NCBI GenBank assembly: GCA_964627305.1
Contig: CAZVHP010000001.1
Coordinates: forward strand, 1-64,000
DNA length: 64,000 nt
DNA from: WJKG01 sp964627305
GTDB taxonomy: Bacteria; Zixibacteria; MSB-5A5; GN15; FEB-12
Reading direction: 5' to 3'
The notes below the pieces were generated by a model that searched no databases, was not told where the DNA came from, and saw only the letters and a program-made list of their open reading frames with translations. The first letter of the stretch is position 1. Each line of letters begins with the position of its first letter. Of the stretch, positions 19,300 to 28,515 are shown piece after piece. The translations under genes and the position numbers were made by a program.

Positions 19300-19377
19300 G
19301 GCGTCGGAGGGAAGTTCGTTTAAGACGCCGCACTGATCTTACACTCTCCCAGAATTCCATCGTCTCGATCCGGGAGA
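19300..19377 (+). promoter_or_regulatory. Structured leader with two stems
   Basis: GGCGTC (19300-19305) can pair with GACGCC (19324-19329), and TCTCCC (19345-19350) with GGGAGA (19372-19377), in the long leader upstream of the ArsC-fold gene. This may be regulatory; no riboswitch class is recognised. Confidence 0.3.
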
Positions 19378-19430
19378 ACAACCGCCCTACGTGGCTTGTT
19401 TTTGACATTGAAAGATACCCAGGAGGAATC

Positions 19431-19859
19431 ATGGCTCCCCAGCGTGCAACACTTTACACCTATGGCAACGACGAGCTGTGCGCCGAAATGCAGAAATTCA
19501 TTGAGGACGCCGGGATTCTGCTGACCGTTCGCGATATCGGCAAACAACCGTTCACTCCCGCCGAGTTCTACGAACTCGTCGGCAATCTCAGCCTTGAGCA
19601 CTTCATCAACCCGGCCTCAACCCTGCACCCGGCCAATGGCGACAGCGAGGACGGCCTCAATCGCCGCCAGCTCCTCGACAAGGTGAGCGAGGACCCGACG
19701 GTGCTGCGACGCCCTATTCTCAAGACCTCTCGTCTGGTGACTGTCGGCGCCGATCGCAAGAGAATCGCCGAGGCCTTGCAGCTCAATAACAACGGAACAC
19801 CGCGCGAACTGCAGAATCCACCGCAGCCCAGCAATCATCACCGCAGGGCAAGGACCTGA
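19431..19859 (+). CDS. ArsC/Spx-fold thioredoxin-like protein
   Basis: The 142-residue product starts at ATG 19431 behind a strong AGGAGGAATC site. The thioredoxin-like ArsC/Spx fold is suggested by the N-terminal strand LYTYGN, the region FTPAEFYELVG, an LNRR pattern in place of the usual FN(T/R) segment, and RRPILKTSRLVTVGADRKRIAEAL near the end, which matches the RPI...GxxxxxI closing motif of ArsC-like proteins. The single Cys17 lies one residue later than the catalytic cysteine of arsenate reductases, in DELC rather than NxxC, and CxxC is absent. An arsenate reductase role is therefore doubtful. The last 25 residues are polar and basic. It has its own promoter region and leader. Confidence 0.7.
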   Translation: MAPQRATLYTYGNDELCAEMQKFIEDAGILLTVRDIGKQPFTPAEFYELVGNLSLEHFINPASTLHPANGDSEDGLNRRQLLDKVSEDPTVLRRPILKTSRLVTVGADRKRIAEALQLNNNGTPRELQNPPQPSNHHRRART

Positions 19860-19922
19860 TACGCAAGACCTGTCCTGAGGTCGTCGCCTGAACTTCCGTG
19901 ATTGCTGCGCCTGAGAATTGAA

Positions 19923-19936
19923 CGTCGCCAGCGACG
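19923..19936 (+). other. Hairpin followed by pyrimidine-rich tract after the ArsC-fold gene
   Basis: CGTCGC and GCGACG are separated by only two bases and followed by CACATTCACTTTCATTTTT. It may act as a terminator, although the loop is too tight for a full stem. Confidence 0.35.
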
Positions 19937-20005
19937 CACATTCACTTTCATTTTTCACGCCCGTTTCCTATATTCCGCCCATACTAAACAGCAAAGGTGG
20001 TATAC

Positions 20006-21682
20006 ATGGATATCGAACGCGACATTCTCGAAACTGACATACTCATCGTAGGTGCCGGACCGGCTGGCTTGGCCGCAGCTCTCAAGATCATGCAGCTTGT
20101 CGGCAGCGACAGCGATCTGCAAACCCCCGAAATCCTCATTATGGAAAAGGGCGCCCACGTCGGTGCCCACGCCCTCTCCGGCGCCGTTATGGACCCGCGC
20201 GGACTCGCCGAACTCATCCCGGACTTCGCCGACAAAGGCGCTCCCCTCGAAGCCGAGGTCACGTCCGATGCCATGTACTATCTGTCCGAGAGCGGCGCAA
20301 CCAGGTTCCCCTTCACACCTCCGTCGATCAGCAATCACGGCAACTATATCGTCTCCCTGAACAAACTCACCGCCTGGCTCGGTGAACAGGCCGAGGCCGC
20401 CGGTCTGGACATCTTCGCCGGACTCGCCGGATACGATCTGCTCATCGAAAAAGGACGTGTCATCGGCGTCCAGACTGTCGACATGGGCCTCGACAAGGAG
20501 GGCGAGCCACGTTCCAACTTCGAACCGGGATCACTCGTCAAGGCCAAAGTCACCCTCCTGTGCGAAGGCGTTCACGGATCCCTGACGCGCCATGCTTTCG
20601 AACGCATCCCGCAGTTGCTTGCCGACGCCCTCCCTCAGTCCTATCTCACCGGTGTCAAAGAAGTGTGGAAGGTTCCCGAGGGACGCATCAAGGCCGGCGA
20701 TGTCATCCACACCATCGGCTGGCCCCAGCCCGGTCACGAGTACGGCGGCGGCTGGGTCTACGGCATGAGCGACACCCTTGTCTCCGTCGGCTATGCCGTC
20801 GGCCTCAATTCCCCCGACCCGACTAACGATCCCCACCTGAAGTTCCAGCGCTACAAATGCCACCCGCTCCTGCGACGAATCCTCGAGGGCGGCGAAATGC
20901 TCCACTATGGCGCCAAGACCATCCCCGATGCCGGCTACTACTCCATGCCGAAGCTCTGGCACGATGGCCTCCTGCTGTGCGGCGACTGCGCCGGAATGCT
21001 CAACCCCGCCAGGCTCAAGGGCATCCACCTGGCCATCAAATCCGGCATCATGGCCGCCGAGACCGTCTTCGAGTGCCTCAAGGCCGATGACTTCTCAGCC
21101 GATCGCCTCAAAACCTATGCCGATCGCTTCGAAAGCAGCTGGGCCAAAAAAGAGCTCTACAAAAATCGCAATTTCCATCAGGGGTTCGATCACGGCCTGC
21201 TTTCCGGTTTGTTCCATGCCGGTATCCAGATGATCACCGGCGGCCGCGGACTGTTTGACCGTCGCCGCCACGACCGTGACCATAAGTACATGCTCACTAT
21301 CGAGCACTACCAGAAACGCTTCGGCAAGAAGCCCGAGAAGGCAACCATCAAGTTCGACAACGAGTACACCTTCGACAAGCTCACCGATGTCTACAAGTCC
21401 GGCACCATACACGAGGAAGAACAACCCTCCCACCTGGTCATCTCCGACTACGACATCTGCAACAACCGCTGCACTGAGGAATTCGGCAACCCCTGCCAGC
21501 ACTTCTGCCCGGCCCATGTCTACGAGATGGTCGAGGATGAGACCCGCCCGGGCAAACTCCGCCTCCAGCTCACGCCATCCAACTGCGTCCACTGCAAAAC
21601 CTGCGACATAGCCGACCCGTATCAGGTTATCCGCTGGGTCACGCCGCAGGGCGGGGAAGGCCCCAACTACGAAAACTGCTGA
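20006..21682 (+). CDS. Electron transfer flavoprotein-ubiquinone oxidoreductase
   Basis: ETF-QO is a membrane-associated flavoprotein that passes electrons from ETF to the quinone pool, as in fatty-acid and amino-acid oxidation. The 558 residues include the FAD dinucleotide fold (ILIVGAGPAGLAAAL, about 13-27), the HALSGAVMDPR segment, YGGGWVYGM, and the FAD-closing GDCAGMLNPARLKGIHLAIKSG. A C-terminal [4Fe-4S] domain has the cluster cysteines in NCVHCKTCDI and one further upstream. The start is ATG 20006, with AAAGGTGG 5 bp upstream; a GTG at 19997 falls inside that site. etfA, etfB and acyl-CoA dehydrogenase genes are not in the window. Confidence 0.95.
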   Translation: MDIERDILETDILIVGAGPAGLAAALKIMQLVGSDSDLQTPEILIMEKGAHVGAHALSGAVMDPRGLAELIPDFADKGAPLEAEVTSDAMYYLSESGATRFPFTPPSISNHGNYIVSLNKLTAWLGEQAEAAGLDIFAGLAGYDLLIEKGRVIGVQTVDMGLDKEGEPRSNFEPGSLVKAKVTLLCEGVHGSLTRHAFERIPQLLADALPQSYLTGVKEVWKVPEGRIKAGDVIHTIGWPQPGHEYGGGWVYGMSDTLVSVGYAVGLNSPDPTNDPHLKFQRYKCHPLLRRILEGGEMLHYGAKTIPDAGYYSMPKLWHDGLLLCGDCAGMLNPARLKGIHLAIKSGIMAAETVFECLKADDFSADRLKTYADRFESSWAKKELYKNRNFHQGFDHGLLSGLFHAGIQMITGGRGLFDRRRHDRDHKYMLTIEHYQKRFGKKPEKATIKFDNEYTFDKLTDVYKSGTIHEEEQPSHLVISDYDICNNRCTEEFGNPCQHFCPAHVYEMVEDETRPGKLRLQLTPSNCVHCKTCDIADPYQVIRWVTPQGGEGPNYENC

Positions 21683-21841
21683 GCACGATGCCGCCTCAGC
21701 CCGCGATCACTCACATCGGCAGACAGCCACCCTGTTCGCCGACTCTGCTGCGGTTTCGCTGCAGCAACTCCAACCTGAATCCATCACTGCCCGCGAGCCA
21801 CGCCTTGGCTCAAAAACGTCAAATCCGAGGGTGATATCCCC

Positions 21842-22096
21842 ATGACCAACACCCCCCTTATCATCGGTACCGTCGGCGCCGGCTTGCTGCTGCTTGCCTT
21901 CGTCCTCAATCTGACCCGGCTCCTCACAGAAAAGAGCACCGTCTATCTGCTGATGAACCTGCTGGGCGCCTCTTTGGCCACCTGGTACGCCTGGGCAACC
22001 GAAACCTGGCCTTTCGTCGCCCTTGAACTGGTCTGGGGCGGGGCCGCCCTCGTCCGCCTCGTCACCAAATCCAGCCACGAGAAAGCCCCCGCCTGA
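21842..22096 (+). CDS. Small membrane protein, CBU_0592-like
   Basis: This 84-residue protein has three hydrophobic helices (about 6-25, 33-50 and 56-72). The central YLLMNLLGASLATWYAW and the following FVALELVWGGAALVRL match the pattern YxxxNxxGxxxL...W of the CBU_0592-like domain, which resembles half of a small multidrug-resistance protein. Function is unknown. The gene stands alone after ETF-QO with a 159-bp gap that shows no gene, and its stop codon lies inside the hairpin at 22085-22112. Confidence 0.7.
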   Translation: MTNTPLIIGTVGAGLLLLAFVLNLTRLLTEKSTVYLLMNLLGASLATWYAWATETWPFVALELVWGGAALVRLVTKSSHEKAPA

Positions 22097-22112
22097 TGCG
22101 TCAGGCAGGGGC
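22085..22112. terminator. Terminator hairpin between convergent genes
   Basis: GCCCC-C-GCCTGA pairs with TCAGGC-A-GGGGC around TGCG. On the minus strand it is followed by TTTCT, so it best fits termination of the ppiD transcript. It overlaps the stop codon of the plus-strand gene. Confidence 0.7.
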
Positions 22113-22157
22113 CTCGTGACTATGTACTACTTGTCTTGCTCTTGTCTTGATCGCGCC

Positions 22158-24011
22158 TTACAGCGTCGAGCCATAGTCGTCCGTCCGATTCGTATTGTTG
22201 ACAATCTTGGCCTCGGCTACCAGCTTGTCCCACCAGCGACCATACAACTCCTGCTGCTTGGACAACTGCAGCATCGCCGCCAGCGAATCGCGCTGCTGCG
22301 TGTACAGCGTCAAATCAGGAGCCGTCCGCTCCAATAACGTCATGATCACCGTCCCCTGGTCATAATCCACCGGCGGCAGTGTATCATTGATGTGCTTCAT
22401 CGAAAATGCCGCCCCGTGAAACACCGGGTCACGGCCGATATCCTTGACGTGATCGAAACGCTTGAACATCTCCGTCTCTTCATACTCTAAACCATGCGCC
22501 CTGGCCGCCTGCGACATGCTCTTGCCGCCGACCATCTCGTGCCAGATCACCTGCGCCGTATCCCGACACATCGACGCCACCTTGTGTTTGAGAATGTCCA
22601 GCCGGACCTTCTCTTTGGCTTCCTCGAACGTTGCCGGACCAGCCGGCAGACGCTCATCGAGCTGAGCTACATAGAATGCTGAGTTGTTCTCCATGACGTT
22701 CGTTATCGCACCCTGCTTGGCCGAAAACGCAAACTCACTGGCCTTCGCATCACGACCTATCACCGGGATATTGCGCCCCTCCTGGAAATACCCTGTCTTG
22801 CGTACTTCCAGACCAAGGTCCTCGGCCGCCTTGAAAAACCCCGCACTCCGCGCCGCCGACTGGAACTCGGCCATCTGACGATACGCCGCGTCCAGCGTCT
22901 CGCGCGAGGCTTCCGCCCGGATCAGAATATGAGAGGCATGAATCTCCTGCTCCTTCGTGTCGCTGGTGCTGCCGCCGCGCGGTCTCTCCGCCTCGCGCGA
23001 ACCATGATACTGAATCAGGTGCCAGCCAAAACGCGTCCGCACCGGCTCCGATACCTGACCACTGTCCCTCAGCGAAAACGCCATCCGCTCAAACTCGGCC
23101 ACCATCTGACCCTTGCCAAACCAGCCCAGGTCACCCCCCTTGCTGCTGCTGCCGTCCTCCGAATACTGACGGGCCATCTCAGCAAAATCCGCCCCGCCCT
23201 GCTTGATCGAATCCTCGACCGCCTGAATCCGCTTGAAGGCCGCCTCCCAGTCAAGACGCGAAGGCTCCTTCTCCACCAGAACCACATTCAAAGTTGCCCG
23301 CTCGTCAACGGTATAGTCCTCGCGACGTTCATGGAAGAAGGCTTCCATCTCCTCATCGCTACTCTGCGGCGGAGGTCGAGAGAAGCGCGAATACGGCACA
23401 TTCACCATACCGATCCGAATCTTCTCGTTGTCCGTCAAATACGCCTCTTTGACCTCTTCCTCGGTCACGTGCGCGTTGCGGATCACCGCCTCCTGCACCT
23501 TGATGCGCTTCAGATCATTGCGCAACTGCGGGTCCAGCTGATTCCAGAACGGGGCAAACTGCGGATCGGCCAGCGCCGAAATGTACTTCTGTGGGTCGAA
23601 CCGTCCCTCGGTCTGAAAATAGGGCAACTGCTGCAAGTATGACGGCGGGCTCATCCGCAGGTACTGATACACGTCCTCATCTGTCACCACAATGCCGTAC
23701 TTCTCGGCCTGCTGCAACAACAGCCGTTCGCGAAGAAGCTCCTGCCAGGCCTGCTCCTGAATCTGCTCCAGCTTCGCATCGGGCAGCTCATCTTCTACTT
23801 TGGCAGCCTCGGACTGGTAGATGTTATTGTAAATCTGGTTGTATACCTGCCAACCGACCTCCTCACCATTGATCACCCCCGCCAGGTTCGGATTCCGACT
23901 GTAGGCTCCACCGGTGAGATCAGCACCCCATTCAAGCACAATCATGCCCACAAAAAACACCAGCACGATTATTATGATGGGCAGGATCATTCTGCGCAAA
24001 GCATCGAACAT
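22158..24011 (-). CDS. ppiD: Membrane-anchored peptidyl-prolyl isomerase/chaperone, PpiD type
   Basis: PpiD is anchored in the inner membrane and helps fold proteins as they enter the periplasm. The 617-residue product has a short cytoplasmic end, one transmembrane helix at about 9-27 and a SurA_N-type chaperone region rich in Gln and Glu (about 45-190). A parvulin domain (about 245-345) contains GGADFAEMARQYSEDGSSSKGGDLGWF and FGWHLIQYHG. A second, degenerate parvulin-like region follows (ASHILIRAEASRETL). AAGGAG precedes the ATG by 8 bp. The plus-strand M23 peptidase gene diverges from it across a 203-bp region with promoter elements. Confidence 0.88.
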   Translation of the reverse strand: MFDALRRMILPIIIIVLVFFVGMIVLEWGADLTGGAYSRNPNLAGVINGEEVGWQVYNQIYNNIYQSEAAKVEDELPDAKLEQIQEQAWQELLRERLLLQQAEKYGIVVTDEDVYQYLRMSPPSYLQQLPYFQTEGRFDPQKYISALADPQFAPFWNQLDPQLRNDLKRIKVQEAVIRNAHVTEEEVKEAYLTDNEKIRIGMVNVPYSRFSRPPPQSSDEEMEAFFHERREDYTVDERATLNVVLVEKEPSRLDWEAAFKRIQAVEDSIKQGGADFAEMARQYSEDGSSSKGGDLGWFGKGQMVAEFERMAFSLRDSGQVSEPVRTRFGWHLIQYHGSREAERPRGGSTSDTKEQEIHASHILIRAEASRETLDAAYRQMAEFQSAARSAGFFKAAEDLGLEVRKTGYFQEGRNIPVIGRDAKASEFAFSAKQGAITNVMENNSAFYVAQLDERLPAGPATFEEAKEKVRLDILKHKVASMCRDTAQVIWHEMVGGKSMSQAARAHGLEYEETEMFKRFDHVKDIGRDPVFHGAAFSMKHINDTLPPVDYDQGTVIMTLLERTAPDLTLYTQQRDSLAAMLQLSKQQELYGRWWDKLVAEAKIVNNTNRTDDYGSTL

Positions 24012-24093
24012 ATGGCAACTACTCCTTGTGATTCTTATCGTCTTTCCACAACAGAAAGCCGGTAACGCATGTATAACTAACCGACAGTCCGAA

Positions 24094-24121
24094 AATATAA
24101 CCTACCGGACCGCATTTGCAA
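24094..24121 (-). promoter_or_regulatory. Putative sigma-70 promoter of ppiD
   Basis: Read on the minus strand, TTGCAA (24121-24116), a 16-bp spacer and TATATT (24099-24094) lie about 85 bp upstream of the ATG. Confidence 0.45.
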
Positions 24122-24214
24122 CATCCCGGTCCCGATATTTTACAATTTTCCTTGGGTTTCGGCTCGGTTTTTCGATATTCTTACAAACCACGCTTTCAGC
24201 GGGAGCACTACTCT

Positions 24215-26503
24215 ATGATGAAGTTATCGACATGCATCTTCTTCGGTTTACTCCTGACTTCTCTCCTGCTCGCCCAACCGGCCCACTCCGGCCCCAAATG
24301 GCCACTTGAAGGAACAATCGACCTCTCCAGCGGCTTCGGCGACTACCGCCCCGGACACTTCCACTTCGGCATCGACCTGCGTACCGGCGGCCAGGTCGGC
24401 CGCAAAGTCTTCGCCCCCGCCGACGGCTACATCTGGCGCGTCCGTACCGCCTACACCGGCTATGGCAAGGCCCTGTATCTCCAGGGCGACGATGGCTACC
24501 TCTATGTCTTCGGACACCTCGATCGCTTCAACTCCCATATCGATGATTTCATCCGCAGAAGACAGCTTGAAACAAGACGATACTACACCGACGAACACCT
24601 GCTCAAAGACCAGATCCGTGTCAAAAGGGGAGACCTCATCGCCTATTCCGGCCAGACCGGCATCGGCGCCCCTCATCTGCACCTTGAAACTCGACATGCC
24701 GGCAACACCCCGCTCAATCCCCTGACCGTCGGCTTCAAACTCAACGACAACGTCAGACCCACAATCGACCGCCTCGGCTTCGAGCTTACCGATGAATCTT
24801 CGCTCTTCTACGACGGTACCCGGCGCCAGTTCTTCGACGTCAAACGAGTCGGCAAGGGCAAGTTCACCCTCGATACCCTCATCTACCTGAACCGACCCTT
24901 TGGCCTGCTCGTCGACTGCTTCGACCAGATGCGGGCCGGAGGCATGAGACAGGCCGTCTACAGCCTCAGCCTCTATATCGATGACGAGCTGTATTTCCGC
25001 TCTCAACTTGATTCCGTCACCTTCGAAACTAACCGCTTCGCCCTGCTCGAGTACGATCACCCGTCAGCCGTCGACGGCAGCAAGCGTGTCCGCCGACTCT
25101 TCAAGCCACCCTACAACATGTTCCCCGGCAGCATGGCCTCGCAGGCCAATGGCGGTATCTTCGGTGCCAACCGGACCGAGAGCATCGGCCTTCACACCGC
25201 CCGCATCGTCGCCGAGGACGCTTTCAACAACAAAAGCGAACTCGAATTCTCCTTCCTCTGGGGCCCCCCCGGAGCCGTCTACACGCTGGACTCCACCGCC
25301 GTCGATCACACCGATACCCTCAGAATTACCCATTTCTGGCTCTCAGCAACAGCGAACCACAAAGCCCTCGGTATCGATTCAGCCACCATCATGATGAATA
25401 TCGGCGACAAGTGGGGCTACGTCAAAAACATCCGGGAATTCGAGTTCACAGGCGATAGAATATATGCCGCCATCGAGGGCTTCCGCACCCATGTCGCCGT
25501 CCTGGGCCTGTTCCTCCACAGCCGTCACGCCGGCGTCATTCCCGACACCGTCTTCAACGGTGTCCTCGATCGTGGCCCCGGCCGTATCACCGTTGAACAT
25601 GAAGTCATCGACGACGGCCTGCTCGTCGCCATCAACAGCGATGGCAATCTGGGCGCTGTGGCCCGCGTCGAGCTGTACCACAAAGACAGCCTGCTCGGCA
25701 TTGAGTATCCCGAATTTCGCCACATGGCCACCCATCTGTGCCTGATCCCCCCCAGGCCCCAGTATCGCCGCGTTGATCGCATCGGCGGCTCGCTCTCGCG
25801 TGATACCACCTACGCCGTCACCTTCTCGCGCCCCGTACAGATTGCCGTCGTTGGCCTTCGCGACGAAGAGTGGATTGACATCGACCACCGGCTGAGCCTC
25901 GGCTTCGGCAAAAGGACATTCTATCAGCCCCGCTTTGTGGAAATAGTCAGAATCCCTGTCCACCAGCGGTGGCGAGAACAACTCAATTCCGACAAGTACC
26001 TGATCATGCCCGAGGCCTTCGTCTGCCGCGAAGACTACCTCGTCCGTATGACATTCCAGGGCATCAACCACACCGATTCGCTCTCCGGCATCTGCTGGCG
26101 GGACGAGAAAAAACAAAGCTGGGTGTGGCTCGACAATACCTGGAACTCCGAACGCCGCGCCTTCACCGCCAAATCCAGAGGCGGGGGGCTGTTCGGCGCC
26201 ATTCACGACTTCGATCCACCGAACATCCGGCCCATCACCATCTACGCCGGATCCAGAACCAATGACCCCATGCAGGAACTGCGTTTCCTCGTCAAGGATA
26301 CCGTCTCGGGGATCGGCGATGACACCGCCTTCCATATCACTCTCAACGGCGAGTGGCTGATCCCGGAGTACGACTTCGAAACCAATGTCCTGCGAACCTG
26401 GCCCAACACCCCTATGTCCAAAGGCCCCCAGCGACTGACCATCAGGGCTACCGATCGGGCCGGCAACAGCGCCGAACAAACCATCGATTTCACTGTTATG
26501 TAG
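24215..26503 (+). CDS. M23-family metallopeptidase with large C-terminal extension
   Basis: The 762-residue secreted protein has a signal peptide (about 1-25, cleaved near AHS-G). An LytM/M23 domain follows, with the zinc ligands in HFHFGIDL (His50, Asp54) and HLHLETRH (near residue 154). It would cut or remodel peptidoglycan cross-links. The GYGKALYLQGDDGYLYVFGHLDRF insertion is a typical M23 core. About 550 residues follow with no domain I recognise, mostly beta-rich. ATG 24215 has GGGAG 9 bp upstream, and ATG 24218 next to it is an alternative. A longer frame from 24116 would bury the signal peptide. It is followed 39 bp later by the rhomboid protease. Confidence 0.87.
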   Translation: MMKLSTCIFFGLLLTSLLLAQPAHSGPKWPLEGTIDLSSGFGDYRPGHFHFGIDLRTGGQVGRKVFAPADGYIWRVRTAYTGYGKALYLQGDDGYLYVFGHLDRFNSHIDDFIRRRQLETRRYYTDEHLLKDQIRVKRGDLIAYSGQTGIGAPHLHLETRHAGNTPLNPLTVGFKLNDNVRPTIDRLGFELTDESSLFYDGTRRQFFDVKRVGKGKFTLDTLIYLNRPFGLLVDCFDQMRAGGMRQAVYSLSLYIDDELYFRSQLDSVTFETNRFALLEYDHPSAVDGSKRVRRLFKPPYNMFPGSMASQANGGIFGANRTESIGLHTARIVAEDAFNNKSELEFSFLWGPPGAVYTLDSTAVDHTDTLRITHFWLSATANHKALGIDSATIMMNIGDKWGYVKNIREFEFTGDRIYAAIEGFRTHVAVLGLFLHSRHAGVIPDTVFNGVLDRGPGRITVEHEVIDDGLLVAINSDGNLGAVARVELYHKDSLLGIEYPEFRHMATHLCLIPPRPQYRRVDRIGGSLSRDTTYAVTFSRPVQIAVVGLRDEEWIDIDHRLSLGFGKRTFYQPRFVEIVRIPVHQRWREQLNSDKYLIMPEAFVCREDYLVRMTFQGINHTDSLSGICWRDEKKQSWVWLDNTWNSERRAFTAKSRGGGLFGAIHDFDPPNIRPITIYAGSRTNDPMQELRFLVKDTVSGIGDDTAFHITLNGEWLIPEYDFETNVLRTWPNTPMSKGPQRLTIRATDRAGNSAEQTIDFTVM

Positions 26504-26542
26504 GCAAGCCCGTAAGCACCGCTCAAGAAAGACCGGAGTAAC

Positions 26543-27274
26543 GTGTTTATCCCGATTAAAGACGATCAGCCCACCATCCGCAAACCCTGGGTCACCGTCG
26601 CCCTGATCGTTATCAACAGCGCCATCTTTCTGTACGCCTGGTCCCTCGGCGCCCGTGGCTTTCAGATATTCACCATCCAGTACGGTTTCATCCCCTGGGA
26701 ACTGGTCACCTCCGCCGAACTGACACCCCAAATCCCCGCCTCACCGTACCTTACCGCCTTCACCTCCATGTTCATGCACGGCGGCTGGATGCACCTGATA
26801 GGGAATATGCTCTTCTTGTGGATCTATGGCAATAACATCGAGGACTACTTCGGTCCTATCCGATTCATCCTGTTCTACGTGCTGGCCGGACTCGCCGCGA
26901 TCGGGCTGTATACACTCTTCAGCCCCCACTCCCAGATTCCCCTGGTCGGAGCCTCCGGTGCCATCGCCGGCGTCATGGGTGCCTACATGGTGTTGCACCC
27001 CCGGGCCAAAATCACCATCCTGATGATCTTCGTCTTCATCCAGTTCCTGCACCTGCCGGCGAAGGTAGTCCTCGGGTTCTGGTTCATCTACCAACTGCTG
27101 ATGTCCATGCTGGGCGGCACCACCGGCGGGGGAGTGGCCTGGATGGCCCACGTCGGCGGCTTCGTCTTCGGCTATGTTGTCCTGTGGGTACTCCTGAGGA
27201 TCCGCGGCGGCGGGAACTTCAATGGCGGGCGCTCCTCCTCTGACCGCCAGCGCGTCTACCGCATGCAATGGTAA
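26543..27274 (+). CDS. Rhomboid-family intramembrane serine protease
   Basis: This 243-residue polytopic membrane protein cleaves single-pass proteins within the membrane. The catalytic pair is visible: Ser in GASGAIAG (about residue 137) and His in AHVGGFVFGY (about 202). The HGGWMHLIGNMLFLWIYGNNIED segment provides the conserved His/Asn that stabilises the oxyanion, and the WxxGNNIED loop is shared by bacterial rhomboids of the larger soluble-loop class. The start is GTG 26543 with GGAG 5 bp upstream. It follows the M23 gene in the same direction. No substrate is evident nearby. Confidence 0.93.
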   Translation: MFIPIKDDQPTIRKPWVTVALIVINSAIFLYAWSLGARGFQIFTIQYGFIPWELVTSAELTPQIPASPYLTAFTSMFMHGGWMHLIGNMLFLWIYGNNIEDYFGPIRFILFYVLAGLAAIGLYTLFSPHSQIPLVGASGAIAGVMGAYMVLHPRAKITILMIFVFIQFLHLPAKVVLGFWFIYQLLMSMLGGTTGGGVAWMAHVGGFVFGYVVLWVLLRIRGGGNFNGGRSSSDRQRVYRMQW

Positions 27275-27380
27275 AAGAACCTGTCCACTGGCACAAAGAA
27301 AAAAGTGAGTGCCGGATCGCATGACCCGCCACCCAGATGCCCATCAACGTCAGTACTCGTCTCCTGTTTGCCCCATCCGA

Positions 27381-28502
27381 CTACATCAGAAGAGACAAGA
27401 ACACCCCCGCCGCCACCGCCGATCCGATAACTCCGGCGACATTCGGCCCCATGGCCGGCATCAACGGGTTCACCCTGCCGTTCGTCTGATCGGACACGAA
27501 CTGCTGCACCACCCGCGCGGCCATAGGCACCGCCGAGACGCCCGCCGCACCGATGCACGGATTGATCTTCTGTGACAAAAACAGATTCAAGACCTTTGCC
27601 AGTATAACACCACCGGCCGTCGAAAAGGAGAACGCCACCGCGCCCAGCACCAGTATCAGAATCGTCTGGTACGTCAAAAAATGCGCCGCGTCCATAGTTG
27701 CTCCGACCGACAGCCCAAGGAATATGGTCACGATGTCAATCAACGCCCCCCCCGCAGTCTTCTTCAGCCGTTCCGTCACACCGCACTCGCGAAGCAGATT
27801 ACCGAACATCAGCAGCCCAATCAATGGCGCCGCGGTCGGGATCGCCAGTGATGCCACAATCCCGGTCACGATAGGGAAGAGGATCACCGCTGTTCTTGAC
27901 ACCGGCCTGATCTGCGGCATGTCGATCGCCCGCTCGTGCTTCGTCGTCAGCAAGCGTATGATCGGCGGCTGGATGATCGGCACCAGCGACATATAGCTGT
28001 ATGCTGCCACCGCGATCGGACCCAGCAAATGGGGCGCCATCTGACTGGCCAGGAAGATACTCGTCGGACCGTCAGCCCCCCCGATTATCCCGATACTCGC
28101 TGCTTCCTGCGGCGTGAAGCCCATCAGATAATATGCGCCCAGCGCTGCCATGAATATCCCCAGTTGCGCCGATGCTCCCAGAAGGAACGTCAACGGCCGA
28201 CCCAGCAGAGGGCGAAAGTCAGTCAACACCCCCACCCCAAGGAAAATGATCGGGGGAAGCAACTCCGTCTTGATGCCGCTGTTGTAGATCAGCGCTATAA
28301 TCCCCTCACCGTATGACCCCATATCGGCCAGTGGCAGATTCGCAAGAATCGCCCCAAAACCAATCGGAATCAGCAGCAGGGGCTCATACTTCTTGGCTAT
28401 TGCCAGATAGATGAGCACCCCCGCCACCGCGAACATTACCCAGTTACCCCACGCCAGATGCGCGAAACCGGACTGATTGACAAGCTCCAGGAATGTCTCC
28501 AT
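27381..28502 (-). CDS. oadB: Sodium-translocating decarboxylase beta subunit
   Basis: OadB decarboxylates carboxybiotin in the membrane and exports Na+. The 373-residue protein has about nine to eleven hydrophobic helices and the diagnostic IGGADGPTSIF motif with the Na+-coupling Asp, near residue 140. The segment FLGLSVGATMDAAHFL and the closing GAAGVSAVPMAARV...NPLMPAMGPNVAGVIGSA are also conserved. It is transcribed after oadG and oadA from 13 bp downstream, with AAGGAAG before its ATG. It is the last gene of the operon and converges on the rhomboid gene. Confidence 0.95.
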   Translation of the reverse strand: METFLELVNQSGFAHLAWGNWVMFAVAGVLIYLAIAKKYEPLLLIPIGFGAILANLPLADMGSYGEGIIALIYNSGIKTELLPPIIFLGVGVLTDFRPLLGRPLTFLLGASAQLGIFMAALGAYYLMGFTPQEAASIGIIGGADGPTSIFLASQMAPHLLGPIAVAAYSYMSLVPIIQPPIIRLLTTKHERAIDMPQIRPVSRTAVILFPIVTGIVASLAIPTAAPLIGLLMFGNLLRECGVTERLKKTAGGALIDIVTIFLGLSVGATMDAAHFLTYQTILILVLGAVAFSFSTAGGVILAKVLNLFLSQKINPCIGAAGVSAVPMAARVVQQFVSDQTNGRVNPLMPAMGPNVAGVIGSAVAAGVFLSLLM

Positions 28503-28515
28503 ATGTCCGGCTTCC

